Below are positions 1 to 9,285 of a DNA stretch of 64,000 nt, one piece after another. The position numbers and the translations under genes were made by a program. The notes below the pieces were generated by a model. The model saw only the letters and a list, made by a program, of their open reading frames with translations, did not search any database and was not told the origin of the DNA. Position 1 is the stretch's first letter; every line of letters begins with the position of its first letter. Source of the stretch: Datura wrightii (lineage: Eukaryota; Streptophyta; Magnoliopsida; Solanales; Solanaceae); contig JASDFA010000010.1 of the NCBI GenBank assembly GCA_035772735.1, positions 130,389,001 to 130,453,000 of the forward strand. Direction: 5' to 3'.

Positions 1-520
1 ATCACATCACCACTCGTAGAAGTAGTTGTGAAGCTAAGTCCGACTAAATGATTAGAGATATGAAAGTCCATAATCAAGGGTGCAAACTCCGTAAACCACA
101 CCCATGTAGTTAAATTGCTCATGAATTAGGACGTCACATCCCCGCTCAATGATGTAGGTGTGAGACTAGTTTGTCATGTTTAGAGGCTCGAAAGACCATG
201 AACATAGCATTTTAATTATGTGAGATAACAACTGAAGTTTTCATACTCGAACCAATGTGAATTGTAGCATTGCATGATTATGAGGCCTTAATTCTAGTTG
301 CTTTTTATATTGTTTCTTGAGTATTGTGTGATCACCCCTAGAGTTAATTAGAATTTCTCAAAAACTTCTATATTCAACACTTACGAAGATTAATTTAACA
401 CTTGAACTTGATAATTTACTGAATTGGTCCAGTCCATGTGGGTTCGACATCCGTCTCTGAAAAGGGCCACTGTATTAGTTGTACGACTGCGTACGCTTGC
501 GAGTGCGCTGGAGCTCAATA
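1..520 (+). repeat. 3' part of a family C LTR (Athila-like)
   Basis: This stretch aligns along its length with the last part of the family C LTRs at 54423-55869 and 58956-60330, including the block around CCACTCGTAGAAGTAGTTGTG and the terminal segment GCTTGCGAGTGCGCTGGAG. It ends in CAATA where the other copies end in CAACA, so the terminal CA has decayed. The next bases belong to a chromovirus integrase, so this LTR sits inside that older element. Its 5' part lies outside the window, so I cannot tell a solo LTR from the 3' LTR of a full element. Confidence 0.85.
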
Positions 521-1683
521 AGCATAAAGAAGGACATACCAGAATTTGTGGCTAAGTGTCCCAATTGTCAACAGGTGAAGGTTGAACATCAAAGACCTGG
601 GGGTGTGCTTCAAGATATTAGTATTCCTACTTGGAAGTGGGAGGAGATTAATATGGACTTCATCATAGGGTTTCCATGCACTCGTCGGTAATATGATTCC
701 ATTTGGGTGGTTGTGGTTAGGTTATCCAAAGCAGCTCATTTCTTACCAGTCAAAACTACCTATTCAGCGGAGGATTATGCTCAGTTGTAATTCAGGAGTT
801 GGTTCGGTTGCATGGAGTGCCATTGTCCATCATATCGGATAAAGGTGCTCAGTTTACCTCCCAGTTTTAGAGATCGTTTCAAAAGGGACTTGGTACTCAG
901 GTCAAGCTTAGCAAAACGTTTCATCCTCAAACAGATGGTCAGGTGGAAGGACTATTCAGACTCTTGAGGATATGTTGAGAGCATGTGTGATTGACTTCAA
1001 GGGTAGTTGGGATGATCATTTGCCTCTCAGTGAGTTTTCGTATAACAAAAACTACCATTCCAGCATCTAGATGGATCCGTTTGAGCCTCTCTATGGGCGA
1101 AGATGTAGATCGTCTATTGGTTGGTTGGAAGTCGGTGAAGCCGTGATGATAGGATCGGGTTCAGTCCATGAGGCTATGGAGAAAGTTCAGCTCATACAGG
1201 ACAGGTTAAAAATAGCTCAAAGTCGCCAAAAGTCCTACGCGGATGTGAGGAGGAGAGAACTTGAGTTTAAGTCAATGATTGGGTGTTTTTGAAGGTATAT
1301 CCCATGAAGGGAGTGATGAGGTTCAGAAAGAAAGGACAACTTAGTCCCCGTTATGTTGGCCCGTATAAAAATATGAAACGGGTTGGCAAGGTAGCATATG
1401 AGTTGGAGTTGCCCTCAGAATTAGCTTTAGTTCATTTAGTTTTCCATGTATTGCTCTTAAAGAAGTGTTTGGGTGATCCAACTCTAGTTGTTTCGATGGA
1501 CAGTGTGGGTGTGAAAGACAACCTTAGTTATAAAGAGGTTCTGGTGGAGATACTAACAAGGAAGTAGCTTCAGTCAAGGTTTTGTGGAGGAATCAACATG
1601 TTGAGGGAGCTATGTGGAAAGCCGAGGTAGATATAATGGCTAAATACCCGCATCTATTCCCTTACGGCTCAGTCCCAACTTGA
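521..1683 (+). pseudogene. Chromovirus B0 integrase and chromodomain-like tail, degenerate
   Basis: This is the 3' end of a Ty3/gypsy pol gene. Read across several frames it gives the CPNCQQ half of the integrase HHCC zinc finger, the start of the catalytic core (INMDFIIGFP, then a DSIWVVV-like segment), an ISD..AQFTSQF-like core segment, the PLYGRRCRS block, the GPY-type module, and a C-terminal chromodomain-like tail ending FPYGSVPT before a TGA at 1681-1683. Integrase inserts retrotransposon cDNA into chromosomes, and chromodomains bias target choice. Stops and frameshifts are frequent (for example near 690, 790 and 1068), so it is dead. A family C LTR abuts its left side. It is the pol end of the element whose 3' LTR starts at 1927. 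Confidence 0.85.
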
Positions 1684-1890
1684 GGTGTTGGTTTTTCCCT
1701 AAAACTCTATTCAGTTTCATATTCTGTTCATGTGTTTCAGCTTCTTTCATGTCAAAGTATGTATGTATGATCCATGAATTCAGTTCAGTTATGTAGTTTA
1801 GTTCGGAGGCGGTCGTTCTGTCAGTTTCCAGCTTATATGATTAGTATTTGAATATGATGATTGCATTCTCTACTTTTTTGTATGATTTTC

Positions 1891-1926
1891 AACATTCGAG
1901 GATGAATGTTCCCAAGGGGGAGATTT
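1891..1926 (+). promoter_or_regulatory. B0 pre-PPT hairpin and polypurine tract
   Basis: AACATTC and GAATGTT (1891-1897 and 1904-1910) can pair, with AGGA in the apical loop. The purine tract CCAAGGGGGAGA follows directly and the LTR starts with TGTTAT at 1927. A polypurine tract next to the 3' LTR primes plus-strand DNA synthesis in LTR retrotransposons. The 1684-1890 stretch before it is 3' untranslated sequence, rich in T, with no ORF. Confidence 0.75.
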
Positions 1927-2436
1927 TGTTATACCCAGAAAGTCCTAAGATCAGACATGTGAGTTGAAACAGAGAAAACATGATTTTCTGCACCAGGTCA
2001 CATAACGAGTCGTCCTGTGACCCGTAAGGATGACCACGAGTTGTTAAGTGACTTGTGGTGAAGGGTTTGACTCAATTTGGAAAATTCAAGTTCTGAGTAA
2101 CCACGGGCATGACCACGAGTCGTGGTCAGAAACATGACTAGTTATGTCAACATGGTCAAGGTTGGTTGAAGAAAGGAGAATTTTGGGCAGCAAGGGCAAC
2201 GAGAGGTGTCCATGAGTCGTGGTCACTAGTAACGACCCGTGTGTTCCCTGTGGTGAGCTCCAGGTCAAGTTTTGGAAGTGTACTTGATGACTTGTGGCCA
2301 CGAGTCGTGGCCAAGGACGACGACTCATCCAGTCTCTCATTGGGACTGGCAGTCTATTTTTCCCTGCGAGTTTATTAAGGGCTTTTCCATAATTCCTATG
2401 ATCCTAAGGCCTAAACTACGTCATTTTAAGCTATGT
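1927..2436 (+). repeat. B0 3' LTR, left part (interrupted)
   Basis: It begins TGTTATACCC right after a polypurine tract and resembles the other B-type LTR starts at 27404, 35435 and 46480. It is broken at 2436 by the B element; the rest of the same LTR resumes at 39177 after a TATGT duplication, giving an LTR of about 2.25 kb. It holds several CCACGA-S-TCGTGG-type palindromes, including a perfect 19-nt one at 2295-2313. Confidence 0.85.
2432..2436. repeat. Left target-site duplication of element B
   Basis: TATGT here is repeated at 39177-39181. The two copies flank the outer ends of the B LTRs, which identifies B as one insertion spanning 2437-39176. Confidence 0.85.
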
Positions 2437-2742
2437 CGTTATATCCCGGGAACCTAAGGATCAGACCCGAGAGTCAAACGGTGAAAAATTGAATAGGTTG
2501 CAGGCATAGAATGAGTCATTGGACGACTTGTGAAACCAGCCCACGAGTCATCAGGTGACTCGTGGGGAAGTCAGGGAAGAGCAGGAAGTTGGAGGATAAG
2601 GGTCCTCCATGGGCGAGGGAACGACTCGTGGTCAGTCAGCACGAGTCGTTAGGTCAACCGTGGGGTAAGGGTGTGTGAAAAATTTAAGAGGTCAACCAGT
2701 GTACATAACGGGAGTAGGAAACAGTCGTGGTGTGAGTCATGG
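2437..2742 (+). repeat. B 5' LTR, left part
   Basis: This is the first 306 bases of the B LTR, matching 27404 onward and 35435 onward. Element A follows at 2743 and the LTR continues at 12618 after the CATGG duplication. It contains several ACGAGTCGT/ACGACTCGT-type motifs. Confidence 0.85.
2738..2742. repeat. Left target-site duplication of element A
   Basis: CATGG is repeated at 12618-12622, directly outside the two LTRs of A. This is a perfect 5-bp duplication as expected for Ty3/gypsy integration. Confidence 0.95.
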
Positions 2743-4175
2743 TGATCTTGGGCAGATTTATATGCCCAAGTGATACTCAAACGTATCATTTTCGTCTTGT
2801 TTGTGTGCAATATGTATATATTCTCATGTAATTGGTAATAAAATGTGAATTTATACTAACCAACATGATTAGCATTTGTTTTGCAGGTAAATATGATTTT
2901 TAGGAGCTAAAATGCGTGTTGGAACAATATCGGAGTTGGACTCGGATGCGAGCGTGGAAAAGACATTGGAACGCACAAAGTATAGGGGCTCTGCGATGGA
3001 GCCGTGCCACGCTACCATCGCGGAGGCACACTGCCTGGAGAGGAAATTAAATGGAAAATTCCAGTGTGGCCTCGCGACAGCTCCGTGGCACGGAGATAGG
3101 CCTCCGCGTTGGCCTCCGTGCCACGTTGAGGCTATTTTACCGGACCCTAGAATTCCAGAGAGGGTCCGCGTCCACGCCGTGTCACGGAGGCAGTGCTCCA
3201 CGATGGCCTCCGTGACACGTTGCTTGTTATTCCGGGAAAAATTTCCCACTAGTATAAATAGCACACTTAGGTTTATTTTAATTAGTTCAGACTTGGTGGA
3301 GCTAGGACGTGGGTTAGAAGCAGTTGAGGGACGAAAAAGCTAAGGGATTTCTTCTCTTCCTTTCTTCTTTCTATCAATTGTATGCATGATTTACACTTGT
3401 TTTAGGATGATCAATCCATAAATGAGTGGCTAATTCTCTTCCTTGCTGAGGTTATGAACATTTGTGATGAATTTTGATTATTAATTTTATGGTTTTCTTC
3501 TTCTTCTTCTATGTTGTTCTATTAATTCTTGTTTCTACTGCATTAGTGTGTGGCCGACATTAATGTACATCTAAAAAGTCCAATTTCACTTGAGAGAGCA
3601 AGAAATTGGAAAGTTGTGAATTAATAGGGTATTGTTCTTAACTTGATTTGGGAAAATTGGGTTTTGATGTGCTTTCCTGATAGAAATATACTTGAAAGCC
3701 GTATTAGTCAATTTAGGAACCGGAATTGTATTGCTAGGTCATAAATTGCATTTGATCACAGAAATGTAGACGGATGGTTTATGATTCTAAAGTGAAATTA
3801 AATATGAGAGTTTTAATTTCTAGGCTACTGTTCTTGGCTAGCAACATGAAGAAGAGATTAACCAAATTATTATTATAATCGAATTCATTACTTGTTCTTA
3901 ACCTTGGCATGCTCATACCCATAGTTTAAATTCACAGTAAATAATTGTTAATAGTTTTAGTATATATATATTTTATAAACAAAAACTTATTTAACTGTTG
4001 GTTACGCTGTTGTTAGCATAATTAGAAGTAAGATAAGAATATAGTGTACTTAGGCAAGAGTACTTATCCTGAGTGTCCTTGGATCGATACTTGGATTACT
4101 TAGCCACTTTATTACTTGTTTGACCACGTGCACTTGCGTGTCAGTTTTAGCCTATAGAAAACAATGCACCGAACA
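2743..4175 (+). repeat. A 5' LTR
   Basis: It starts TGATCTTGGGCA and ends GAACA. The first 25 bases contain the inverted pair CTTGGGCA/TGCCCAAG. A GC-rich block at about 2985-3230 holds repeated CTCCGTG/CACGGAG motifs, and a TATA box follows at 3253. The short overlapping ORFs on both strands near 2869-3343 recur in every copy of this LTR and are not taken as genes. Confidence 0.95.
3253..3260 (+). promoter_or_regulatory. TATA box of the A 5' LTR
   Basis: TATAAATA lies in the context CACTAGTATAAATAGCACAC. The same context is kept in all A-type LTRs of the window, which suggests this is the core promoter that separates U3 from R. Confidence 0.75.
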
Positions 4176-4181
4176 AGTTTT

Positions 4182-4199
4182 TGGCGCCGTTGCCGGGGA
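4182..4199 (+). promoter_or_regulatory. tRNA-Asp-type primer-binding site of A
   Basis: TGGCGCCGTTGCCGGGGA begins 6 nt after the LTR end. It is the complement expected for a plant tRNA-Asp 3' end and is typical of Athila-like elements. Confidence 0.9.
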
Positions 4200-4313
4200 G
4201 ACTAGGCAATTGGTGAAATTGTGATAAGTGTAAATTTACTGTATTGTTGTTTTATTTTCTTAAGTGTTAACAACTTGGTCTTAGCCTGTATTTTGCAGAT
4301 TTGATTTCTGTGA

Positions 4314-6710
4314 ACACTGGCAAGGGACAAAGAGCTGGTGGAATCTTACTTAGCGCCTGAACGTGAATTTTATAGTCAACGTAGAGAAGCTCTACAAAAG
4401 AAGCTGCAGTTGCTCAGACAATCTATTATGGAGCAACAAAATCCACCAGTTGTGCGGGCAGTGTTAGTGCCCGATGAAGCAGCAGCAAGGCCGGTTCGCG
4501 AGGTGGCAATCCCACATGCCAACAATGTACATTCCAGTATCCGCAAACTAGAGCCTGGAGGGAGGTTTGAATTAAAGCAGAACATGGTGCAACTTTTGCA
4601 CACAAGCGGGCAATTTACCGGTCTCCCTCATGAAGACCCACAACAACATCTCCAGAACTTTTTGGAGATAAGTGACACTTATATACCCGCTGTAGTGTCA
4701 CCTGATTATGTTCGGCTCACCTTATTTCCATTTTCCTTACTTGGTGAAGCCAAGAGGTGGTTAAAAGCTGAACCACCCAATTCTATATCAACGTGGGATG
4801 ATCTTGCACGGAAGTTTTTGATTAGATTTTTCCCTTCTGGTAAAACAGCCAGACTTAGAAGTCAAATTCTAAGTTTTAAACAGAGGGAGGGAGAAAATCT
4901 ATATCAAGCCTGGGAAAGATTTAAATCCATGTTGCGGGACTGTCCTCATCATCATCAGTCCAATGAGGTGTTGGTACACACATTTATTGAGGGTTTGGAA
5001 CCCCATACTAAAATTCTGTTAGACTCAGCAGCTGGAGGGCAAGCGCTGGAAAAGACCTATGAGGAGCTGTACACTTTGCTCAACCGAATTTCACAGGGCA
5101 ATCCAGAATGGAATGCGGATTCATCAAGAGGTGGAGCAAGGAAAGCAGCAGGAGTGCTTGAAGTGGATGGATTTACAGCTATCGCTGCACAGATAGCTTC
5201 CTTGCAAAATTAGTTAAATAATCACTTCAGCAATATGAACTTGAACCAGCCTTCAGCTTCAGTCAATGCGGTCCAGCATATGTGGTGTGAAGTGTGTGGT
5301 AGTAGTGAGCATTCAGCCGAGTGCTGTGGCGCAAATCCTGATTCTGTTAACTTTGTGGGCAATGCACAGAGAAATCAGCAGCAGTTTGGTAGTGGCTACA
5401 ACTCAAATTGGAGGAACCAACCGAATTTTTCGTGGGGTAGCAACAACCAACAAGGCCAAAGTTCTGGTCAGGGTATGTATAGAAATCAAGGAGGGAAACA
5501 AAGCTATCAAGCTCAATTCAGAAATCACAATGCCCCTCCTCCACCACCACCACCTACCATTGAGGAGATGTTCAAAACCATGATCGCTAATCAGGCACAA
5601 TTGCAGGCTGACTAAGTTAAATTGGCAGCCGAAGTGAAGAATAATCAGTTAGCGACCAAGGCTCTTGAATATCAGTTTGGGCAATTTGCTAGTGCCCAAA
5701 ATACAAGACCCAGAGGAGGACTGCCTAGCGACACGGATCCTAATCCGAAGCAGGTGAATGCGGTGACCACGAGGAGTGGTTTACAGTTGAAGGAGGTGGA
5801 ACCGGAAAGACCGCCTCAAAAGTCAGGAGCAGCAGATGTTGAGGAGGAACAAAGTTCTGATAGGGGGAAGACCAAAGAAGCAGAAGCAGAAAGACCTCCA
5901 CCCCCGTTCCCTCAACGACTCAAGAAACACAAGGAGGAGGCGTGTTTCAAGAAATTTATGGAGGTGCTTAAATAGGTACATGTTAATTTACCTCTTGTTG
6001 ATGTCTTGCAGTGAGTGCCCAAATATGCAAAATATATTAAAGACATCGTGGCTAACAAAAGTCGCTTGACTGAGTATGCCACGGTAGCTTTGACGGAGGA
6101 ATGCACTTCCCGGATTCAAAATAGACTGCCCACGAAACTGAAAGACCCTGGAAGTTTTACTATCCAGCTGGCTATTGGGCAGAGTATCCGAGCTCGTGGA
6201 TTATGTGACTTGGGGGCGAGCATAAATCTGATGCCATCTTCGGTATTCAGAAAGTTAGGTCTGGGGAGTCCTAGACCTACAACCGTAATCTTGCAGCTAG
6301 CATACAGATCCTTAGCTAGGCCGGATGGCATTGTTGAGGATGTGCTTGTGCAAGTGGGGTCCCTCATTTTTCTGGTCGATTTTATTGTTCTGGACTTTGA
6401 ACCAGATGCTGAAGTCCCATTTATTTTGGGACGACCCTTCTTGGCAACCGGAAAGGCATTAATTGACGTAGCTGCGGGTCAACTTACAATGCGAGCACAT
6501 GACAAGGTCGAAGTGTTTAATGTGTACAAAGCACCTAAGCTCCCGATGGTAAATGAGGAACTCTCGGTGATCAATGTGATTGATCATGGGAACCCTAATC
6601 GAATAAATGATTCCCGAGAGTTAATAGGAAGGCCACCTGATAAGGTTGAGAACTACTGGGGGGAGGACAATGATCGTGACAAATCGTCCATAACCCTAGT
6701 AGATAATTGA
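4314..6710 (+). pseudogene. gag: A gag-protease polyprotein with in-frame stops
   Basis: One reading frame runs from 4314 to a TGA at 6708-6710, broken by stops at 5211, 5613, 5973 and 6012. Capsid comes first (HTSGQFTGL, PHEDPQQHLQNF, EAKRWL, ARKFLIRFF), as in the retrotransposon gag family. A CCHC-like knuckle follows (CEVCGSSEHSAEC near 5290). Next come a proline-rich linker, the PFPQRLKKHKEE motif, and a retropepsin-like domain with CDLGASINLMP and PFILGRPFL. Gag forms the particle; the protease cuts the polyprotein. The frame opens just after TGAACACTGG with no early ATG: GTG stands at 4338 and the first ATG is at 4429. The stop at 5973 (AAATAGGTACA) is shared with A'; the others are not. 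Reverse transcriptase does not follow. Confidence 0.88.
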
Positions 6711-6720
6711 GCGTAAAGGA

Positions 6721-6768
6721 CGTCGAGCCGCGACGGTAAACCAGGCGCTGCACGGGAGGCAACCCGTG
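6721..6768 (+). ncRNA. Two-hairpin element after the A gag-protease stop
   Basis: Hairpin 1 is CGTCG-AGCCG-CGACG (6721-6735). A 15-nt linker ending GGCGCTG follows, then hairpin 2, CACGGG-AGGCAA-CCCGTG (6751-6768). It lies 10 nt after the TGA stop. The same layout recurs at 32223-32270 in A' and 56970-57017 in C; the outer pairs of stem 2 in C are changed on both sides and pairing is kept. This looks like a cis-acting RNA structure of the genomic transcript. Its role is unknown to me. Confidence 0.7.
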
Positions 6769-7356
6769 AAAAATATTTTCTTTCTTTTTTTAGTGTAAAT
6801 AATTTTTATTTTTATTTTTCTTTTCTTGATTTGGTATATATTTTTGTTTTAGTTAATATTTTTCATTTTAGTTAGGGAAATCTATTAATCTAACCAATTT
6901 TGTTTAGTGAGGTGATTTTTCAGGTCTAACGAAGAAAAATATACATGGAATCGGGAAGGAAAAGGCAAGGTATGAAAAAATAATTTAATTGAAGAAACAG
7001 TGCACTGGCGCGTTGGCTCCGTGTCACGGAGGAAGGGCTCCGCGTCACCCTCCGTGACACGTTGAAGGCAAAATACGGATTTTTAAAATTTCCAGTAAGC
7101 CAACGTGTTGGCTCCGTGTCACGAAGGAGGGGCTCCACGTTACCCTCCGTGGCACGTTGCCGTGTATTTGGTGCCGGGTCACACCGGGTTGCCGGGTGAC
7201 CCGCGTGTTTTTCTTTAATTAAACCCCGATTTTCGCCCAATTTTTCCCCATTCCTTCTCCTTTCCGCGACCAAACACCCAAATCCCCCTCCCCAACCAAC
7301 GTGCCACGCTACTAGGCAAAGAAATCGTCAAGTTTCTTCGGTTCTTCAACTCAAAG
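6769..7356 (+). other. A leader region before the second ORF
   Basis: There is no convincing ORF here. A T-rich run (6775-6900) is followed by two GC-rich repeats of the CTCCGTG/CACGGAG type (7010-7065 and 7100-7165), the same motif as in the LTR. The last part, CTCAAAG, ends at a splice-donor-like AAAG/GTATGT. I read this as the untranslated exon upstream of the intron. Confidence 0.5.
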
Positions 7357-8059
7357 GTATGTTTTCCTCGTTTCTCTCAAATTTTTGGCGATTTTAGTCG
7401 AATTTGGGCATGTGAGGTGAGATATATCACCCTAAGTAGAAATTTAACATGATGTTGAGTTATTTGTGATTGATATATGTTCGGATTGTTGTAATTAGCG
7501 TTTGAACTTGTAGATTATCTAAATAATTCGAATTTGATTGTAAAATTGTATTCTAGGGCATGGGTTGTTGAAATTGAATTGGGTTATTTGATAAGTTGAT
7601 GAATTAGATGCCGGGGTGTGGTTGTAAATTGAGCTAAGTCATGTAAATATTGTGTGAATGTTAACAGACGACGAATTCTCGAATTGTTGGGGAAAATGCG
7701 AAAATTGTGCAAATTGGTTTGATTATTTGGATTCGATTGTATATAGAATGTTTTGTCTTTATTTTTTTATTTGTTGTTTTTGTTGCTAAGTGCGATGGTT
7801 GAATCGTTAGCGATAGTAGGATTGGGATTAGCTGTATGAAGTCTGAGTAGTACACTAACCGTTATGCTGTCGAAATTTTTTGTGAACGCACTAAGCATAA
7901 ATTGTATAGTTGATTTTTTTGGTGAAAATTGAGTTATCCTTGCCATAGTTTGTAAAAGTAGCTAAGGACTAAGTGTGGGGTAAACGTTGTGTAACCCGAT
8001 CCTAGCCGAAGTTAACATGTATTTAGCTTGACATTGTGCTTGTTTATGTATATTGACAG
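7357..8059 (+). other. Putative 5' leader intron of the A second ORF
   Basis: The donor is AAAG/GTATGT at 7357 and the acceptor TATTGACAG ends at 8059, five bases before the ATG. Equivalent donor and acceptor pairs exist in A' (32827-33483) and D (43796-44515, reverse), giving introns of 703, 657 and 720 nt. The interior is T-rich and carries a copy of AAGTGTGGGG at 7971-7980. Splicing of the downstream ORF would match the spliced env-like transcripts proposed for Athila elements. Confidence 0.6.
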
Positions 8060-8064
8060 GTACA

Positions 8065-9285
8065 ATGGCGAGTAGGCAGGATAAGGGCAAAGGTGCTTCT
8101 ACTTCAGGCACCGGAAGAAAAAGAATGAGATTGGGCACCGCAGTCCCAGCTGCACCAGCTATTCCGCGCGGACAACGCCGCCAATACGGAACAAGGTGGG
8201 TAACCGAGGAAGGGAAGAAGTGGCATGCTAAGCATAAGGAAAGCAAATACTTCCCGGAGGAACATATTGCACGGGAACCACTAGCACAGGAGTTCCCTCG
8301 TATTGTGCAGAGGATTGAAGCAGTTGGGCTCAGCTTTATATTCCAGGAGCCCAAGGAGTGCAACCTACATTTGATCCGGGAGTTCTACGCAAATTGGAAC
8401 CCGGCCATCAGAAGCCACACAATAAAAATCAGAGGGCAGATTGTCACTCTGGAACCCCAGCAATTTAATGCCATCGTTGGAGCGCGGGACACAGATGCCC
8501 ACGTTCTCCGCCAGCTAAACATCACCCCACCGTACGCCGACATCAGAAGTATGTTGTGTGGGGCTCGATCCACAGCCCGATGGAGTAGACATAAGGAGTG
8601 GGGTTACCACCAGACTCTGCCTTATTCGCAGATGAATAGGGAGGCCAGAATATGGCTGAAGATTGTGTGTTCTTGCTTGATCCCGGGAGTTCACATGACG
8701 GATGTGACCCGGGACCGTGTCTGCTTGGTGTATGCCCTTATGAAAGGGCTTGAGATTAATGTTGGAGCGGTCATTATATCCGCCATGAAGAGAGCCAGAC
8801 TACACCAGGGCCACAGATACGGGTTCGGCGGACTCATCACCACCTTCCTCCGAGGCCTCGATGTCGAGGAAGAGGCTTTGGATTACATCCCACAGTTGGA
8901 GCGGAAGGCCCTCGATGTGATAAAAACTAAGGCCCCCGACACCACACACAGGCCAGTGCTGACTTTGGGCGAGCGACATGCTCGTGACGATCAGTACATG
9001 GCACGTATGTTCGGCATGCAGATGCTTCAGCTACGGATTGGTGGGAGACCAGCCACCGAGGAAGAATTATGGCAGTTGGAGCTGGATTACCCATTTGGCG
9101 AGAATGCCAGAGCTTTATGCTGGGTGAGACCAGCCTTCGTGGAGCCTACTGATGACGATGTCCCTACTGACGAGGAGACACGTCGGGAGGACTCCGATGT
9201 GGAGTCCGATGACAACGATGGAGCTGACTCAGACATGGGCAACGAGGCAGCAATACCGGATGAAGAAGTCAAATATTTCGACTGA
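8065..9285 (+). CDS. Putative plant transposon protein (PF20167-like), intact
   Basis: This 406-residue ORF is the only undamaged long gene in the window. The N-terminus is basic (RQDKGKGASTSGTGRKRMR), resembling a nuclear-import signal. The core from about residue 90 to 330 reads IREFYANWN, QQFNAIVGA, PPYADIRSMLCGARSTARW, VTRDRVCLVYALMKGLEINVG and LQLRIGGRPATEEELW. I recognise it as the domain of unknown function called putative plant transposon protein. The last 45 residues are strongly acidic. No membrane segment is visible, so it is not an obvious envelope protein. I chose the ATG at 8065 because it follows the putative acceptor and its context is kept in A'. Relatives lie at 33489-34708, 42536-43790 and 52165-52736, all broken. 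Its role is unknown; a nucleic-acid-associated accessory protein is a guess. Confidence 0.9.
   Translation: MASRQDKGKGASTSGTGRKRMRLGTAVPAAPAIPRGQRRQYGTRWVTEEGKKWHAKHKESKYFPEEHIAREPLAQEFPRIVQRIEAVGLSFIFQEPKECNLHLIREFYANWNPAIRSHTIKIRGQIVTLEPQQFNAIVGARDTDAHVLRQLNITPPYADIRSMLCGARSTARWSRHKEWGYHQTLPYSQMNREARIWLKIVCSCLIPGVHMTDVTRDRVCLVYALMKGLEINVGAVIISAMKRARLHQGHRYGFGGLITTFLRGLDVEEEALDYIPQLERKALDVIKTKAPDTTHRPVLTLGERHARDDQYMARMFGMQMLQLRIGGRPATEEELWQLELDYPFGENARALCWVRPAFVEPTDDDVPTDEETRREDSDVESDDNDGADSDMGNEAAIPDEEVKYFD

Noticed and set aside
2869..3343. Overlapping ORFs of 131 and 143 codons on opposite strands, repeated at 11311-11785 and in other A-type LTRs
   Set aside because: They lie wholly in the GC-rich part of the LTR and reappear only because the LTR is repeated. 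Frames are not kept between A and A' LTRs and no known protein is visible.
4182..4199. Possible tRNA gene remnants at the TGGCGCC and TGGTATCAGAG sites
   Set aside because: Only the 12-18 bases matching a tRNA 3' end are present, directly after LTR ends, which is the primer-binding site arrangement.
8065..9285. Envelope protein in A
   Set aside because: No signal peptide, transmembrane segment or glycosylation-rich ectodomain is visible; the motifs match the PF20167-type plant transposon protein.
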